This document shows positions 18,730 to 26,838 of a DNA stretch of 64,000 bases, in pieces (the first letter of the stretch is position 1; the number at the start of each line of letters is the position of its first letter). Both the position numbers and the translations under genes were made by a program. The stretch is from the NCBI RefSeq assembly GCF_021405525.1, contig NZ_JAGQAG010000001.1:2728001-2792000 (forward strand), in the 5' to 3' direction. Below the pieces are notes generated by a model that had not been told where the DNA came from, made no database searches, and was given only the letters and a program-made list of their open reading frames with translations. Origin of the DNA: Ruegeria pomeroyi (lineage in GTDB: Bacteria; Pseudomonadota; Alphaproteobacteria; Rhodobacterales; Rhodobacteraceae).

Positions 18730-18742
18730 GCTAGCTCCGCTC

Positions 18743-19693
18743 TCAATCACCGCCGATGCGCTGCGGATGGGCACAGGCATGCACCACGCACTCCATCTCA
18801 AGCGTGACATGTGTGATGCCCAGACGTGTCTCCAGAACGGACTTCACCCGTGCCTTGATTGCATCGGCCTGCCCCCAGGCGCCGGGTTCGATCACCAAAT
18901 GCGCGCTGAGCGCGGCGGTATTCTCCTGAAGACTCCACAGATGCAGGTGATGCAGCGATCGAACGCCCTCGACAGCTTCGATTTCTTGCGCCACCGACTC
19001 GGGATCGTGTCCCGGCGGCGTACCCAGCATCAACACCCCGATCGCGGCGCCGATCTCGGCCCGAACATGCCACAGGATGTAGGCCGCGATCATCAGCGTC
19101 ACCAACGGGTCGACCCAGGTCCAGCCAAACCAGATCACCGCGCTGCCCGCCACGATCACCGCGACCGAGCCCAGCGCATCGGCCAGATTGTGCAGAAAGG
19201 CCGCGCGGATATTCATCGAGGTCTTGGCCATCGACCAGGTCAGCGCCGCAGTCACCAGATCGATGACCAGCGCCAGCGCGGCGATCCAGACCACCAGCCA
19301 GCCGTCGATGGGCTGCGGGTCGAGAAAGCGCATGATCCCCTCGTAAACGAGATAGAGCGCCAGCACGATCAGGGTGGTATAGTTGATCAGTGCCGCGATC
19401 ACCTCGGCGCGACCATAGCCATAGCTCATCCGTGCATCTGCGGGGCGCCGGGCGATGCGGCGGGCGCCAAAGGCGATGATCAGCGCCACCGCGTCCGAGA
19501 AATTGTGCAGCGCATCGGCGATCAGCGCCAGCGAGCCCGACAGGATCCCCCCCACCACCTGCGCAAGGGTGAGCAACATGTTGACCGCGATGGCCCAAGC
19601 AATGCGCGCATCGCCGGCGGATGGGTCGATGTGATGGTGGTGGAGCCCGTGGGCATGAGTATGGGCCGATGCGGCCTCATGGTCATGTGGCAT
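18743..19693 (-). CDS. Cation diffusion facilitator (CzcD/ZitB-type) metal exporter
   Basis: 316 residues. A His-rich N-terminus (HAHGLHHHH) is followed by six membrane helices and a cytoplasmic ferredoxin-like C-terminal domain (about 215-310). The metal-transport site HxxxD pattern is seen twice (DALHNFSDA and HNLADALGS). It exports Zn(II) or a similar divalent ion in exchange for protons at the inner membrane. It is transcribed alone, and no MerR or ArsR regulator adjoins. Confidence 0.93.
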   Translation of the reverse strand: MPHDHEAASAHTHAHGLHHHHIDPSAGDARIAWAIAVNMLLTLAQVVGGILSGSLALIADALHNFSDAVALIIAFGARRIARRPADARMSYGYGRAEVIAALINYTTLIVLALYLVYEGIMRFLDPQPIDGWLVVWIAALALVIDLVTAALTWSMAKTSMNIRAAFLHNLADALGSVAVIVAGSAVIWFGWTWVDPLVTLMIAAYILWHVRAEIGAAIGVLMLGTPPGHDPESVAQEIEAVEGVRSLHHLHLWSLQENTAALSAHLVIEPGAWGQADAIKARVKSVLETRLGITHVTLEMECVVHACAHPQRIGGD

Positions 19694-19772
19694 GAGAAAG
19701 CGTTCCTGATTCCGGTTCGCTTTACCACCTAATTGCTACAGCGGCTGTAGGTTCAAGAGGCGATCCGTCTTT

Positions 19773-20189
19773 TCAGCCCAAGGCGGCGCGAATCTTCTCG
19801 GCCTGTTCGGCAATTGCCGCCATGTCGCCCATCTGGCCCGGCGGGCGCAGGCGCACCCCTTCATGACGCGGCAGCACGTGGAAATGCAGGTGGAACACCT
19901 CTTGCCCGCCCGCCGCTTCGTTGAACTGCTGGATGGTCACACCCTCGGCGCCAAAGGCCGCCATCACCGCATGGCCCAGCTTTTGCACCGTCGCCATCAC
20001 CGCAGACAGTTGCGTGGGGCTGGCATCCAGCAGGTTGCGGCAGGGTGTCTTGGGGATCACCAGCAGATGCCCGTCGGCACGCGGCATGATATCCATGAAG
20101 GCAAGCGTGTCGTCATCTTCATAGACCCGGGTCGAGGGGATCTCGCCCCTGAGGATCTTGGCAAAGATATTGTCGGGATCATAGGCCAT
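19773..20189 (-). CDS. HIT (histidine triad) family nucleotide hydrolase
   Basis: 138 residues from the ATG at 20189, chosen because AGGA lies nine bases upstream; a second ATG two codons earlier (20195) would be too close. The triad motif HLHFHVLPR is complete. Family members (HINT) hydrolyse adenosine phosphoramidates and related nucleotidyl compounds in the cytoplasm. It is monocistronic; the specific substrate cannot be inferred. Confidence 0.9.
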   Translation of the reverse strand: MAYDPDNIFAKILRGEIPSTRVYEDDDTLAFMDIMPRADGHLLVIPKTPCRNLLDASPTQLSAVMATVQKLGHAVMAAFGAEGVTIQQFNEAAGGQEVFHLHFHVLPRHEGVRLRPPGQMGDMAAIAEQAEKIRAALG

Positions 20190-20309
20190 GGTCATCCGTC
20201 CTGTTCTGTACGTCGCACGAGTTGTGAGCGAGCCGCAGGGCGGGGTCAAGGCGCGGTACGGTCTTCTGTCCGGGGATGCGGGGCCACGGCGACGTGGCCC
20301 CGCGCCGTG

Positions 20310-21059
20310 TCACTCGATCCGGCCCGGCAGGCTCAGATCGCCCGAGGCGATGTCGAACACATCGGTCACGCATAGCAGCGGCGCATGAATGTTTGCGTTC
20401 ACCCGCAGCGCGGCGGTCACCCCGTCATAGGCCGCGCCCGCAACCGCATCGGCATCGGCAAAGGGCACGGTCAGCGTGATCTCGGGCCCGTCGAAGCGCG
20501 GTGTATATCCGGGACTGTCGATATAGATCGGCAGGCCGGGCCAGGTCAGCGGCATTGCCGGTGTCGCGCCCTCGGGAATGTCGCGCACCCCAAGCGCTCC
20601 GGCCCCGCAAGCCTCGGTCGGGGTCAGCACCACCCAGTGGCTGTGCCAAAGCGTTCCGTCATTGGCCGGGTCGCCGTCGCCATCCTCGTCAAACAGCGGC
20701 GTGTCGTCGAAATCCGGGTGGCTGGTGGCGGCCAGCGCCAGAATGCCGGTGCCGCCCTCGAACCCGGCCGTCGCGGGGTCCAGCGAGGTGGGCCAGACAT
20801 AGGACAGCACCGGTGCCCCGCCCAGCGCCCCGACGGGCTCGGGCCGCTCGGCACCGGCGATGCCGCTGGTGGTCATGTGAAAGGTCACCAGACGGCCCTC
20901 GCGATGGGCATGGGCCGCAAGGATGTCAAAGGCGGCCACCCGCGATGCATCGGCGGCGGACAGCACCGCCCCCTTCTGCTCGACGGCATGAGTGCCCCCG
21001 GCCAGGCCGGCACCCGCGCCGAATGGCAAGACAACGGAAAGAAGCAAGGGTCTGAGCAT
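20310..21059 (-). CDS. Secreted protein of unknown function, MarR-associated
   Basis: 249 residues with a signal peptide (about 1-21). The mature part has no motif I can name; it contains an Asp-rich stretch (FDEDGDGDPANDG, reminiscent of a calcium loop), a WHSHWVVLTP segment and two Cys. It is divergent from a MarR-type regulator at 21149. Two identical-arm palindromes occupy the gap, and one sits 25 bases before its start, so it is very likely the regulator's target. A role in sensing or binding an extracellular compound or metal is only a guess. Confidence 0.75.
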   Translation of the reverse strand: MLRPLLLSVVLPFGAGAGLAGGTHAVEQKGAVLSAADASRVAAFDILAAHAHREGRLVTFHMTTSGIAGAERPEPVGALGGAPVLSYVWPTSLDPATAGFEGGTGILALAATSHPDFDDTPLFDEDGDGDPANDGTLWHSHWVVLTPTEACGAGALGVRDIPEGATPAMPLTWPGLPIYIDSPGYTPRFDGPEITLTVPFADADAVAGAAYDGVTAALRVNANIHAPLLCVTDVFDIASGDLSLPGRIE

Positions 21060-21083
21060 GTCGGTCTCCTGAATGATATTTAG

Positions 21084-21138
21084 TAGCGATTCGCTATCAT
21101 ATTGCCCGCATCATTGCAATACTCATAGCGAGTCGCTA
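21084..21138. promoter_or_regulatory. Pair of palindromic operators TAGCGA-N-TCGCTA
   Basis: TAGCGA-T-TCGCTA (21084-21096) and TAGCGA-G-TCGCTA (21126-21138) share perfect 6-bp arms around a single central base. Their centres are 42 bp apart, four helical turns, so both lie on one DNA face. They fill the 89-bp gap between the secreted-protein gene and the MarR gene, and the second ends 10 bases before the MarR start. They are the obvious binding sites of that MarR protein for repression of both genes. Confidence 0.75.
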
Positions 21139-21148
21139 CAAACACCTC

Positions 21149-21691
21149 ATGACCGAGACCGAGCAGATCCGCGCGCTTGTCACCCGTCTCGCCCGTCTTG
21201 ATGCGGCCGAGACCTGGGAGGACGACCTCAACCCCGTGCAACTGGCGGCGCTGGACTATCTGTCGCGCGCCAACCGTTTCTCGCGCGCGCCCTCACATGT
21301 GGCCGCCTATCTGGGCACCACCCGGGGTACCATGTCGCAAACGCTCAAGGTCTTGCTGCGCAAGGGATATCTGGAGGAAACCCGATCCGAGGCCGACAAG
21401 CGTTCGATCAGCTACACCCCTACCCTAAAGGGGCAAGAAGCAGCGGGCCGGAGCACTGCGCTGAGCCATGCTATCGACGGGTTGGGCAAGGATGGCAAAT
21501 CGGCGCTTTGGCAACAGTTGAGCGCCGTCTTGTCGGCCATGCTGGTGGCCAATCAGGGGCAGTCCTTTGGGGTTTGCCAGAACTGCACCCATTACAGGGC
21601 CACCGGGACCGGCGGCCTCTGCAATCTTCTGAAGGCACCGCTTCTGCCTGACGAAGCGCAGCAAATCTGCCACGAGCAGGTGCCTGTCTGA
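21149..21691 (+). CDS. MarR family regulator with C-terminal four-Cys extension
   Basis: 180 residues. The winged helix is clear (about 20-105; HVAAYLGTTRGTMSQTLKVL, then RSEADKRSISYTPT). Unlike ordinary MarR proteins of about 145 residues, it continues with a tail holding four Cys in the order CQNC, LC and IC near residues 150-175, suitable for Zn or an Fe-S cluster. It is divergent from a secreted-protein gene and flanked by paired palindromes. This points to a redox- or metal-responsive repressor. The bound cofactor is inference. Confidence 0.88.
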   Translation: MTETEQIRALVTRLARLDAAETWEDDLNPVQLAALDYLSRANRFSRAPSHVAAYLGTTRGTMSQTLKVLLRKGYLEETRSEADKRSISYTPTLKGQEAAGRSTALSHAIDGLGKDGKSALWQQLSAVLSAMLVANQGQSFGVCQNCTHYRATGTGGLCNLLKAPLLPDEAQQICHEQVPV

Positions 21692-21744
21692 ACCACATCC
21701 CCGGTTTTTGCCGCGCCGGTTCAAGAGGGGTGCGGCCATTTATC

Positions 21745-21758
21745 TTGATCCAGATCAA
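21745..21758. promoter_or_regulatory. FnrL/FNR box upstream of ctaD
   Basis: TTGAT-CCAG-ATCAA is a perfect match to the FNR-family consensus TTGAT-N4-ATCAA. It is centred 110 bp before the ctaD start, in the gap after the MarR gene. In Rhodobacteraceae, FnrL adjusts expression of terminal oxidases to oxygen, so control of the aa3 oxidase is the natural reading. Whether it activates or represses depends on the unmapped start of transcription. Confidence 0.75.
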
Positions 21759-21861
21759 ACTCCGCCATTGATGCGCCCTGCCTCACATTCTAAAACCGCA
21801 AGGAATCCGCGCGGCCCGGAGCGTTTCGGCTGTGCGTAGAAATCTGCAAGGAGGCACCTAA

Positions 21862-23520
21862 ATGGCAGACGCAGCCATTCATGGTCACGGGCATGAGGAC
21901 AATCGCGGCTTCTTTACCCGCTGGTTCATGTCGACCAACCACAAGGATATCGGGATCCTGTACCTGATCTTTTCGGCGCTGGCCGGCCTGATCTCGGTGC
22001 TGATGACCGTCTACATGCGGCTCGAACTGATGGAGCCGGGCGTTCAGTACATGTGTCTGGAAGGCTTCATGGCCGATCCCTGCACGCCGAACGGCCATCT
22101 GTGGAACGTGATGATCACCTATCACGGCGTCCTGATGATGTTCTTTGTCGTCATTCCGGCCCTCTTCGGCGGTTTCGGCAACTTCTTCATGCCGCTTCAG
22201 ATCGGTGCGCCGGACATGGCGTTCCCGCGCATGAACAACCTCAGCTTCTGGCTTTATGTCGCCGGTACCTCTCTGGGTGTGGCCTCGATGCTGACGCCGG
22301 GCGGCAACGACCAGCTGGGTTCGGGCGTGGGCTGGGTTCTGTACCCGCCGCTCTCGACCAGCGAAGGCGGCATGTCGATGGATCTGGCGATTTTCGCCGT
22401 GCACCTGTCGGGCGCCTCCTCGATCCTGGGTGCGATCAACATGATCACCACCTTCCTGAACATGCGCGCCCCGGGCATGACCCTGTTCAAGGTGCCGCTG
22501 TTCTCGTGGTCGATCTTCGTGACCTCGTGGCTGATCCTGCTGTCGCTGCCGGTTCTGGCCGGCGCCATCACCATGCTGCTGATGGACCGCAACTTCGGCT
22601 TCACCTTCTTTGATCCGGCAGGCGGCGGCGACCCGATCCTGTACCAGCACATCCTGTGGTTCTTTGGCCACCCGGAAGTGTACATCGTGATCCTGCCCGG
22701 CTTTGGCATCATCAGCCATGTGATCGCCACCTTCGCGCGCAAGCCCGTCTTCGGCTATCTGCCGATGGTCTGGGCGATCATCGCGATCGGTGTTCTGGGC
22801 TTTGTCGTCTGGGCGCACCACATGTACACCGTCGGCATGAGCCTCAACCAGCAGGCCTATTTCATGCTGGCCACCATGGTCATCGCGGTGCCCACCGGTG
22901 TGAAGGTGTTCAGCTGGATCGCCACCATGTGGGGCGGCTCGATCGAGTTCAAGACGCCTATGCTGTTCGCCTTCGGCTTCCTGTTCCTGTTCACCGTCGG
23001 CGGTGTGACCGGCGTGGTGCTCAGCCAGGCCTCGGTCGACCGGGCCTATCATGACACCTATTACGTGGTTGCCCACTTCCACTATGTGATGAGCCTGGGG
23101 GCCGTGTTCGCCATCTTTGCCGGCATGTATTTCTACTTTGCCAAGATGACGGGCCGCCAGTATTCCGAGTTCTGGGGCAAGATCCACTTCTGGATGTTCT
23201 TCATCGGCGCCAACCTGACCTTCTTCCCCCAGCACTTCCTGGGCCGTCAGGGCATGCCGCGTCGCTACATCGACTACCCGGAAGCCTTTGCCTATTGGAA
23301 CAAGATCTCGTCCTATGGCGCGTTCATCTCGTTCGCCTCGTTCCTGCTGTTCTTCGGCATCGTGTTCTATGCGCTGTTCCGCGGCGCCCGCGAAAGCCGC
23401 AACAACTACTGGAACGAATATGCCGATACGCTGGAGTGGACCCTGCCCACCCCGCCGCCGGAACACACGTTCGAGACCCTGCCCAAGCAGGAAGACTGGG
23501 ACAAGGGCCACGCGCACTAA
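21862..23520 (+). CDS. ctaD: Cytochrome c oxidase subunit I (aa3 type)
   Basis: 552 residues with twelve membrane helices. It holds heme a and the heme a3-CuB centre that reduces oxygen to water while pumping protons. The CuB/crosslink motif [14 protein letters not shown] and the later [12 protein letters not shown] heme ligands are intact. The ATG has an excellent AAGGAGG six bases upstream. Subunits II and III are not adjacent, as is usual for ctaD in this family. An FnrL box lies upstream and a strong terminator follows. Confidence 0.98.
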   Translation: MADAAIHGHGHEDNRGFFTRWFMSTNHKDIGILYLIFSALAGLISVLMTVYMRLELMEPGVQYMCLEGFMADPCTPNGHLWNVMITYHGVLMMFFVVIPALFGGFGNFFMPLQIGAPDMAFPRMNNLSFWLYVAGTSLGVASMLTPGGNDQLGSGVGWVLYPPLSTSEGGMSMDLAIFAVHLSGASSILGAINMITTFLNMRAPGMTLFKVPLFSWSIFVTSWLILLSLPVLAGAITMLLMDRNFGFTFFDPAGGGDPILYQHILWFFGHPEVYIVILPGFGIISHVIATFARKPVFGYLPMVWAIIAIGVLGFVVWAHHMYTVGMSLNQQAYFMLATMVIAVPTGVKVFSWIATMWGGSIEFKTPMLFAFGFLFLFTVGGVTGVVLSQASVDRAYHDTYYVVAHFHYVMSLGAVFAIFAGMYFYFAKMTGRQYSEFWGKIHFWMFFIGANLTFFPQHFLGRQGMPRRYIDYPEAFAYWNKISSYGAFISFASFLLFFGIVFYALFRGARESRNNYWNEYADTLEWTLPTPPPEHTFETLPKQEDWDKGHAH

Positions 23521-23542
23521 GCGCCAGAGCCAGAAAAACCAG

Positions 23543-23580
23543 AAAGGCCCCCGACGCATCCGCGCGGGGGCCTTTTCCTT
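23543..23580 (+). terminator. Intrinsic terminator of ctaD
   Basis: AAAGGCCCCC and GGGGGCCTTTT form a 10-bp stem around a GC-rich 13-base loop and are followed by TTTTCCTTTT. It begins 22 bases after the ctaD stop. Confidence 0.85.
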
Positions 23581-23730
23581 TTCTCTTGCTCTACCATCGC
23601 CCTTACCGGCAGGCGTTGCAAAATCTCAACGCCGGGCGCGGCACTAACGCTTGTCCAAAACCGCAAGCTGTACATGCGGCAGGATTTGTGGAGACTTTGT
23701 CGAAAAATAGAACAAGTTTTGAGGCAGAGC

Positions 23731-24645
23731 ATGAAAGCGACCTGGAGCGTCTTCTCCATGGTCAAGGAACCCGTTCACATCCTGCGCCGATTTGTGGATC
23801 ACAATCTGGGCGCGGGTGCCAGTTATGTGCATCTCTTCTTTGACGATCCCGACGATCCCGCCTTTGATACCTTCGCCAACCAGCCCGGAGTAATTACCCA
23901 GCGCTGCGGCCCCGACTATTGGGAGGGCTTGAACCGCCGGCGCCCGCCCTACGTCGAGCGGCGGCAGTTGCTGAATGGCCGCGTCGCGTACGAGCGTTGC
24001 CTGACCGATTGGCAGGCCCATTTCGATGCCGACGAGTTGATGGTGACGCGGGGGGGGCCGCTTGGCACGCTACTGGCTGCGGTCCCGCCCTGCCACCAGA
24101 CTGCACATCTGGGCACGCTGGAACCGATGACCCCGCCCGAGGAACATGACGGGCCGATGCCCTTCCGCCGCTCGGTCCGTCATCTGAAATTCCGCGCCCG
24201 GCTGCATGTCTATGGCGAAGACCTCCAGGTTTTTCGCAACGGGTTGTTCGGACATTACCAGGGCAAGTCGATCCTGCGCGCGGGGCTGGAGGGCTGGGGC
24301 CATGGCATCCACTTTCCCCGCCCCCCGTCGCCCGAGATCGAAAACGCGATCTTCGAGATGGACAACGCCTGGATCGCGCATATGCATTGCGAGAACCGCG
24401 AGCTTTGGGTGAACCGGACCCTGAACAAGATGCGCGACACCTCTTACAACCTGCGCACCGGCAATTACGACATCCTGCCCTATGTGGCACCTGAGGCGGC
24501 GGCGCTGGAGAATCCCAGCGAACAGGACCTTCTGGAACTGCTATCGGGCTTCTACGACCGGGTCAGCGTGCTGTCCGAGGACTTGCGTGCGCGTATGGAG
24601 GCATTGGACCTGCTGCAATACCATCAGGTCGAACTCCTCGATTGA
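23731..24645 (+). CDS. Glycosyltransferase family 2-like protein (Glyco_tranf_2_4)
   Basis: 304 residues from the ATG at 23731, preceded by GAGG; the frame is open 19 codons further 5'. The N-terminus (WSVFSMVKEPVHILRRFVDH) and the DADE motif (HFDADELM) are typical of the family that transfers sugars onto surface or capsular glycans. No membrane segment is seen, so it is cytoplasmic. It sits alone between ctaD and a DUF2244 gene. Acceptor and donor are unknown. Confidence 0.8.
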   Translation: MKATWSVFSMVKEPVHILRRFVDHNLGAGASYVHLFFDDPDDPAFDTFANQPGVITQRCGPDYWEGLNRRRPPYVERRQLLNGRVAYERCLTDWQAHFDADELMVTRGGPLGTLLAAVPPCHQTAHLGTLEPMTPPEEHDGPMPFRRSVRHLKFRARLHVYGEDLQVFRNGLFGHYQGKSILRAGLEGWGHGIHFPRPPSPEIENAIFEMDNAWIAHMHCENRELWVNRTLNKMRDTSYNLRTGNYDILPYVAPEAAALENPSEQDLLELLSGFYDRVSVLSEDLRARMEALDLLQYHQVELLD

Positions 24646-24704
24646 ACCGTTGCTGCGGCAACGCGGGCTATGGACGGCGGCCGCGGTCGTGATACCTAAG
24701 CGCC

Positions 24705-25181
24705 ATGCCCTATGACTGGAAACGCACCGATACCCTGCAAGAGCTGCATCTGTGGCCGCACAACTCGTTGCCGCCGCGTGGGGCGGCCGCCTTGGTGCTG
24801 TCGATCTTTGCGCTTGGGGTGCTGCCGCTGATCGCGGTTCTGGGGTCGCCACTCTTGTGGGGGTTGTTGCCGTTTCTATTGCTGGCGGTCGCCGGGCTGT
24901 GGCTGGCTATCGAGATGAACTATCGCCAGCGCCGCATCCTCGAAATACTGACGCTCGACCCCGAACGCGCGCATCTGGTGCGCCACAACCCGCGCGGGGC
25001 GGCGCAGGAATGGGATTGCAACCGCTATTGGGCGCGCGCCACCATGCATGCTCATGGCGGACCGGTGCCCCATTACGTGACCCTCCAGGGTGGCGGGCGC
25101 GAGGTCGAGATCGGGGCGTTTCTGTCCGAGGATGAACGCATCGCGCTTTACGACGATCTGCGGGACATGCTGGCGCGGTGA
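24705..25181 (+). CDS. DUF2244 integral membrane protein
   Basis: 158 residues with an N-terminal polar strand (ELHLWPHNSLPPRG), two membrane helices (about 28-48 and 52-70) and a cytoplasmic beta-rich domain, the DUF2244 layout. In many Rhodobacterales the family is encoded near cytochrome oxidase genes, as here (ctaD is 1.2 kb upstream), which hints at a role linked to the oxidase or to nearby membrane processes. Function is undescribed. The -35 of the following attenuator promoter begins one base after its stop. Confidence 0.82.
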   Translation: MPYDWKRTDTLQELHLWPHNSLPPRGAAALVLSIFALGVLPLIAVLGSPLLWGLLPFLLLAVAGLWLAIEMNYRQRRILEILTLDPERAHLVRHNPRGAAQEWDCNRYWARATMHAHGGPVPHYVTLQGGGREVEIGAFLSEDERIALYDDLRDMLAR

Positions 25182-25210
25182 TTGACAGGAGCGGCATGGC
25201 GGGCTAGGCA
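25182..25210 (+). promoter_or_regulatory. Promoter of the aromatic leader and prephenate dehydrogenase gene
   Basis: A consensus -35 TTGACA (25182-25187) is followed after exactly 17 bases by TAGGCA (25205-25210). Transcription should start about seven bases later, at or next to 25217, which is the A of the leader-peptide ATG. The leader mRNA would therefore be leaderless, as known for the trpL leader of Sinorhizobium meliloti. Confidence 0.65.
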
Positions 25211-25216
25211 AACGAC

Positions 25217-25270
25217 ATGCAACAGACACGCGCCTTTGTCAGCACCGTCTATTATCCGCCGTTCACATAA
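25217..25270 (+). CDS. Phe/Tyr-rich leader peptide (17 aa) of the attenuator
   Basis: The short frame encodes MQQTRAFVSTVYYPPFT. Two adjacent Tyr codons (25250-25255) and two Phe codons (25235-25237 and 25262-25264) serve as control codons. The Tyr pair ends exactly where the first strand of the downstream hairpin series begins (25256), the position at which a stalled ribosome would mask that strand. There is no convincing ribosome site; the promoter predicts leaderless translation. It precedes a prephenate dehydrogenase gene, the committed step to tyrosine. Confidence 0.7.
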   Translation: MQQTRAFVSTVYYPPFT

Positions 25271-25329
25271 CGGCGGCAGCATTTCCTGTTCAACCGCCGC
25301 GATCCGGCGGTCCGAACAGCTTCTCACTT
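25256..25329 (+). promoter_or_regulatory. Transcription attenuator (mutually exclusive hairpins) before tyrA
   Basis: Strand 1 CCGCCGTT (25256-25263) pairs perfectly with strand 2 AACGGCGG (25269-25276). Strand 2 can instead pair through CGGCGG (25271-25276) with strand 3 CCGCCG (25294-25299). Strand 3 also pairs with strand 4 CGGCGG (25305-25310), a hairpin extended by CTGTTC (25286-25291) with GAACAG (25314-25319), then CTTCTCACTT. This is the classical pause, antiterminator and terminator set. The terminal T-run is weak, so the exact stop mechanism is uncertain. Confidence 0.65.
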
Positions 25330-25369
25330 GACCACATGACCCGGCATCGCGGCCCCTTCGGAGCCTGTC

Positions 25370-26122
25370 ATGTCCTGTCACCTTACCTTTACCTCGGTCG
25401 GCCTCTTGGGTTTTGGCGCCTTTGGCCGCTTGATCGCGACGCATCTGACGCCACATCTGCCCTGCCTGATCCATGACCCCGCCATGCCCGATGGCATCAA
25501 CCTCCCCGTCGGCGCACGGGCTGTCCCGCTGATAGAGGCGGCGGGCTGCAACCTGGTGATCCTTGCGATGCCCGTCGCGGGCATGGCCGAGGCCTGCCGC
25601 GCCATCGCCCCACTTCTGCGCCCCGGTGCGGTGGTGGCCGATGTGGGCTCGGTCAAGATGACCCCGGCGGAGATCATGCAGGCGAACCTGCCCAGCCATG
25701 TGGCGTTGATCGGCACGCATCCCCTGTTTGGTCCGCAAAGCGCGCGACACGGGATTGCCGGGCACAAGATCGCGCTTTGCCCCTTGCGGGGCCGCGCCCA
25801 TCTGCCGGTGGCCGCGTTCCTGCGGGCGCGGCTGGGGCTGCGGGTGATCATCACCACTCCCGAAGCGCATGACCGCGAGGCCGCCACGGTACAGGGGCTG
25901 ACCCACCTGATCGCGCAGGCGCTGAACCGGATGGGCCCCTTGCCCGACCGCATGACCACCGCCAGCTTCGAGCTGCTGAAACAGGCGGTCGAGATGGTAC
26001 GTCACGACCCGCCCGGCGTTCTGGCCGCCATCGAAAGTGCCAATCCCTTTGCCGCGGGCGTGCGCGAAGAATTTCTGGATCTCGTGACGGGGCTAGACCA
26101 CGCCTATGCGGCGCCAAAATAG
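25370..26122 (+). CDS. tyrA: Prephenate/arogenate dehydrogenase
   Basis: 250 residues. An N-terminal Rossmann fold (GLLGFGAFGR) is followed by the family's DVGSVK and GTHPLFGPQSA motifs, the latter carrying the catalytic His. It oxidatively decarboxylates prephenate (or arogenate) toward tyrosine with NAD(P). It is short for the family (usually 280-310) and lacks any ACT domain, so allosteric feedback may be absent and control left to the attenuator upstream. It is monocistronic, with a terminator five bases after the stop. Confidence 0.88.
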   Translation: MSCHLTFTSVGLLGFGAFGRLIATHLTPHLPCLIHDPAMPDGINLPVGARAVPLIEAAGCNLVILAMPVAGMAEACRAIAPLLRPGAVVADVGSVKMTPAEIMQANLPSHVALIGTHPLFGPQSARHGIAGHKIALCPLRGRAHLPVAAFLRARLGLRVIITTPEAHDREAATVQGLTHLIAQALNRMGPLPDRMTTASFELLKQAVEMVRHDPPGVLAAIESANPFAAGVREEFLDLVTGLDHAYAAPK

Positions 26123-26126
26123 AAAT

Positions 26127-26148
26127 GGCCCGCATGGGCGGGCCTTTC
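26127..26148 (+). terminator. Intrinsic terminator of tyrA (bidirectional with yqeY-like gene)
   Basis: GGCCCGC-ATGG-GCGGGCC (26127-26144) forms a perfect 7-bp stem followed by TTTC. On the minus strand it is followed by ATTTCTATTTT, so it can serve both convergent genes. Confidence 0.75.
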
Positions 26149-26170
26149 AGTCAGTCTATACAAGATCGGA

Positions 26171-26650
26171 TCAGCAATTGCCGGTGGCGCAGAGCTGATC
26201 CTTGACCATCGGGCCGACCTTGCCGAAATCCATCTGGCCGGTATAGCGCGCCTTCAATTCGCCCATCACCTTGCCCATGTCACGGATCGACCCGGCACCG
26301 GTGGCCGTGATCGCCGCGCGCACGGCGTTCTCGACCTCGTCCTCGTCCAGCTGCTTGGGCAGGAACTCCTCGATCACCGCGATTTCCTGACGCTCACGCT
26401 CGGCCAGGTCCAGCCGCCCGCCCTCTTCATAGGCGCGCGCGCTTTCCTGGCGCTGCTTGGTCATCTTGCCCAGAATGGCCAGAACCTCGGCATCGCCGCA
26501 ACAGGCGGCCTCTTCATCGCCACTGCCACGCACCGCGATGTCGCGATCCTTGATCGCCGCATTGATCAGCCGCAGGGTCGACAACCGATCGGCCGCCTTG
26601 TCCTTCATCGCCTGTTTCAGCGCGGTATTCACACGTGCCCGCATATCCAT
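26171..26650 (-). CDS. GatB/YqeY domain-containing protein
   Basis: 159 residues from the ATG at 26650; a second in-frame ATG two codons later is possible. The sequence is the YqeY family (helical bundle related to the tail of GatB), with RVNTALKQAMKDKA at the start and the EFLPKQL motif. Family members bind tRNA or act in aminoacyl-tRNA quality control, but the precise function is not settled. The C-terminus ends in an unusual Cys (ATGNC). It is divergent from carA across a 188-bp AT-rich gap. Confidence 0.88.
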   Translation of the reverse strand: MDMRARVNTALKQAMKDKAADRLSTLRLINAAIKDRDIAVRGSGDEEAACCGDAEVLAILGKMTKQRQESARAYEEGGRLDLAERERQEIAVIEEFLPKQLDEDEVENAVRAAITATGAGSIRDMGKVMGELKARYTGQMDFGKVGPMVKDQLCATGNC

Positions 26651-26838
26651 CAGAACTGCCCATCCCCTGACATTGTTCAAGTTCCCGAACATAGCGAAAG
26701 AAAAAGCACGACACAACCGGGGCGCTACATTGATAAGTTATTGAAAAACAACAAAAGCCCAAAAATTGATCAGGGTTGACCCAGGGCCACAAGACCCTTA
26801 GGTATGCGCCGATTTACCCAGAGATAGAGAGTCGCGCC

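Noticed and set aside
18525-18746. A 73-codon minus-strand frame in the gap before the CDF gene
   Set aside because: It spans the perfect terminator hairpin, overlaps the CDF stop, and has no ribosome site or recognisable motif.
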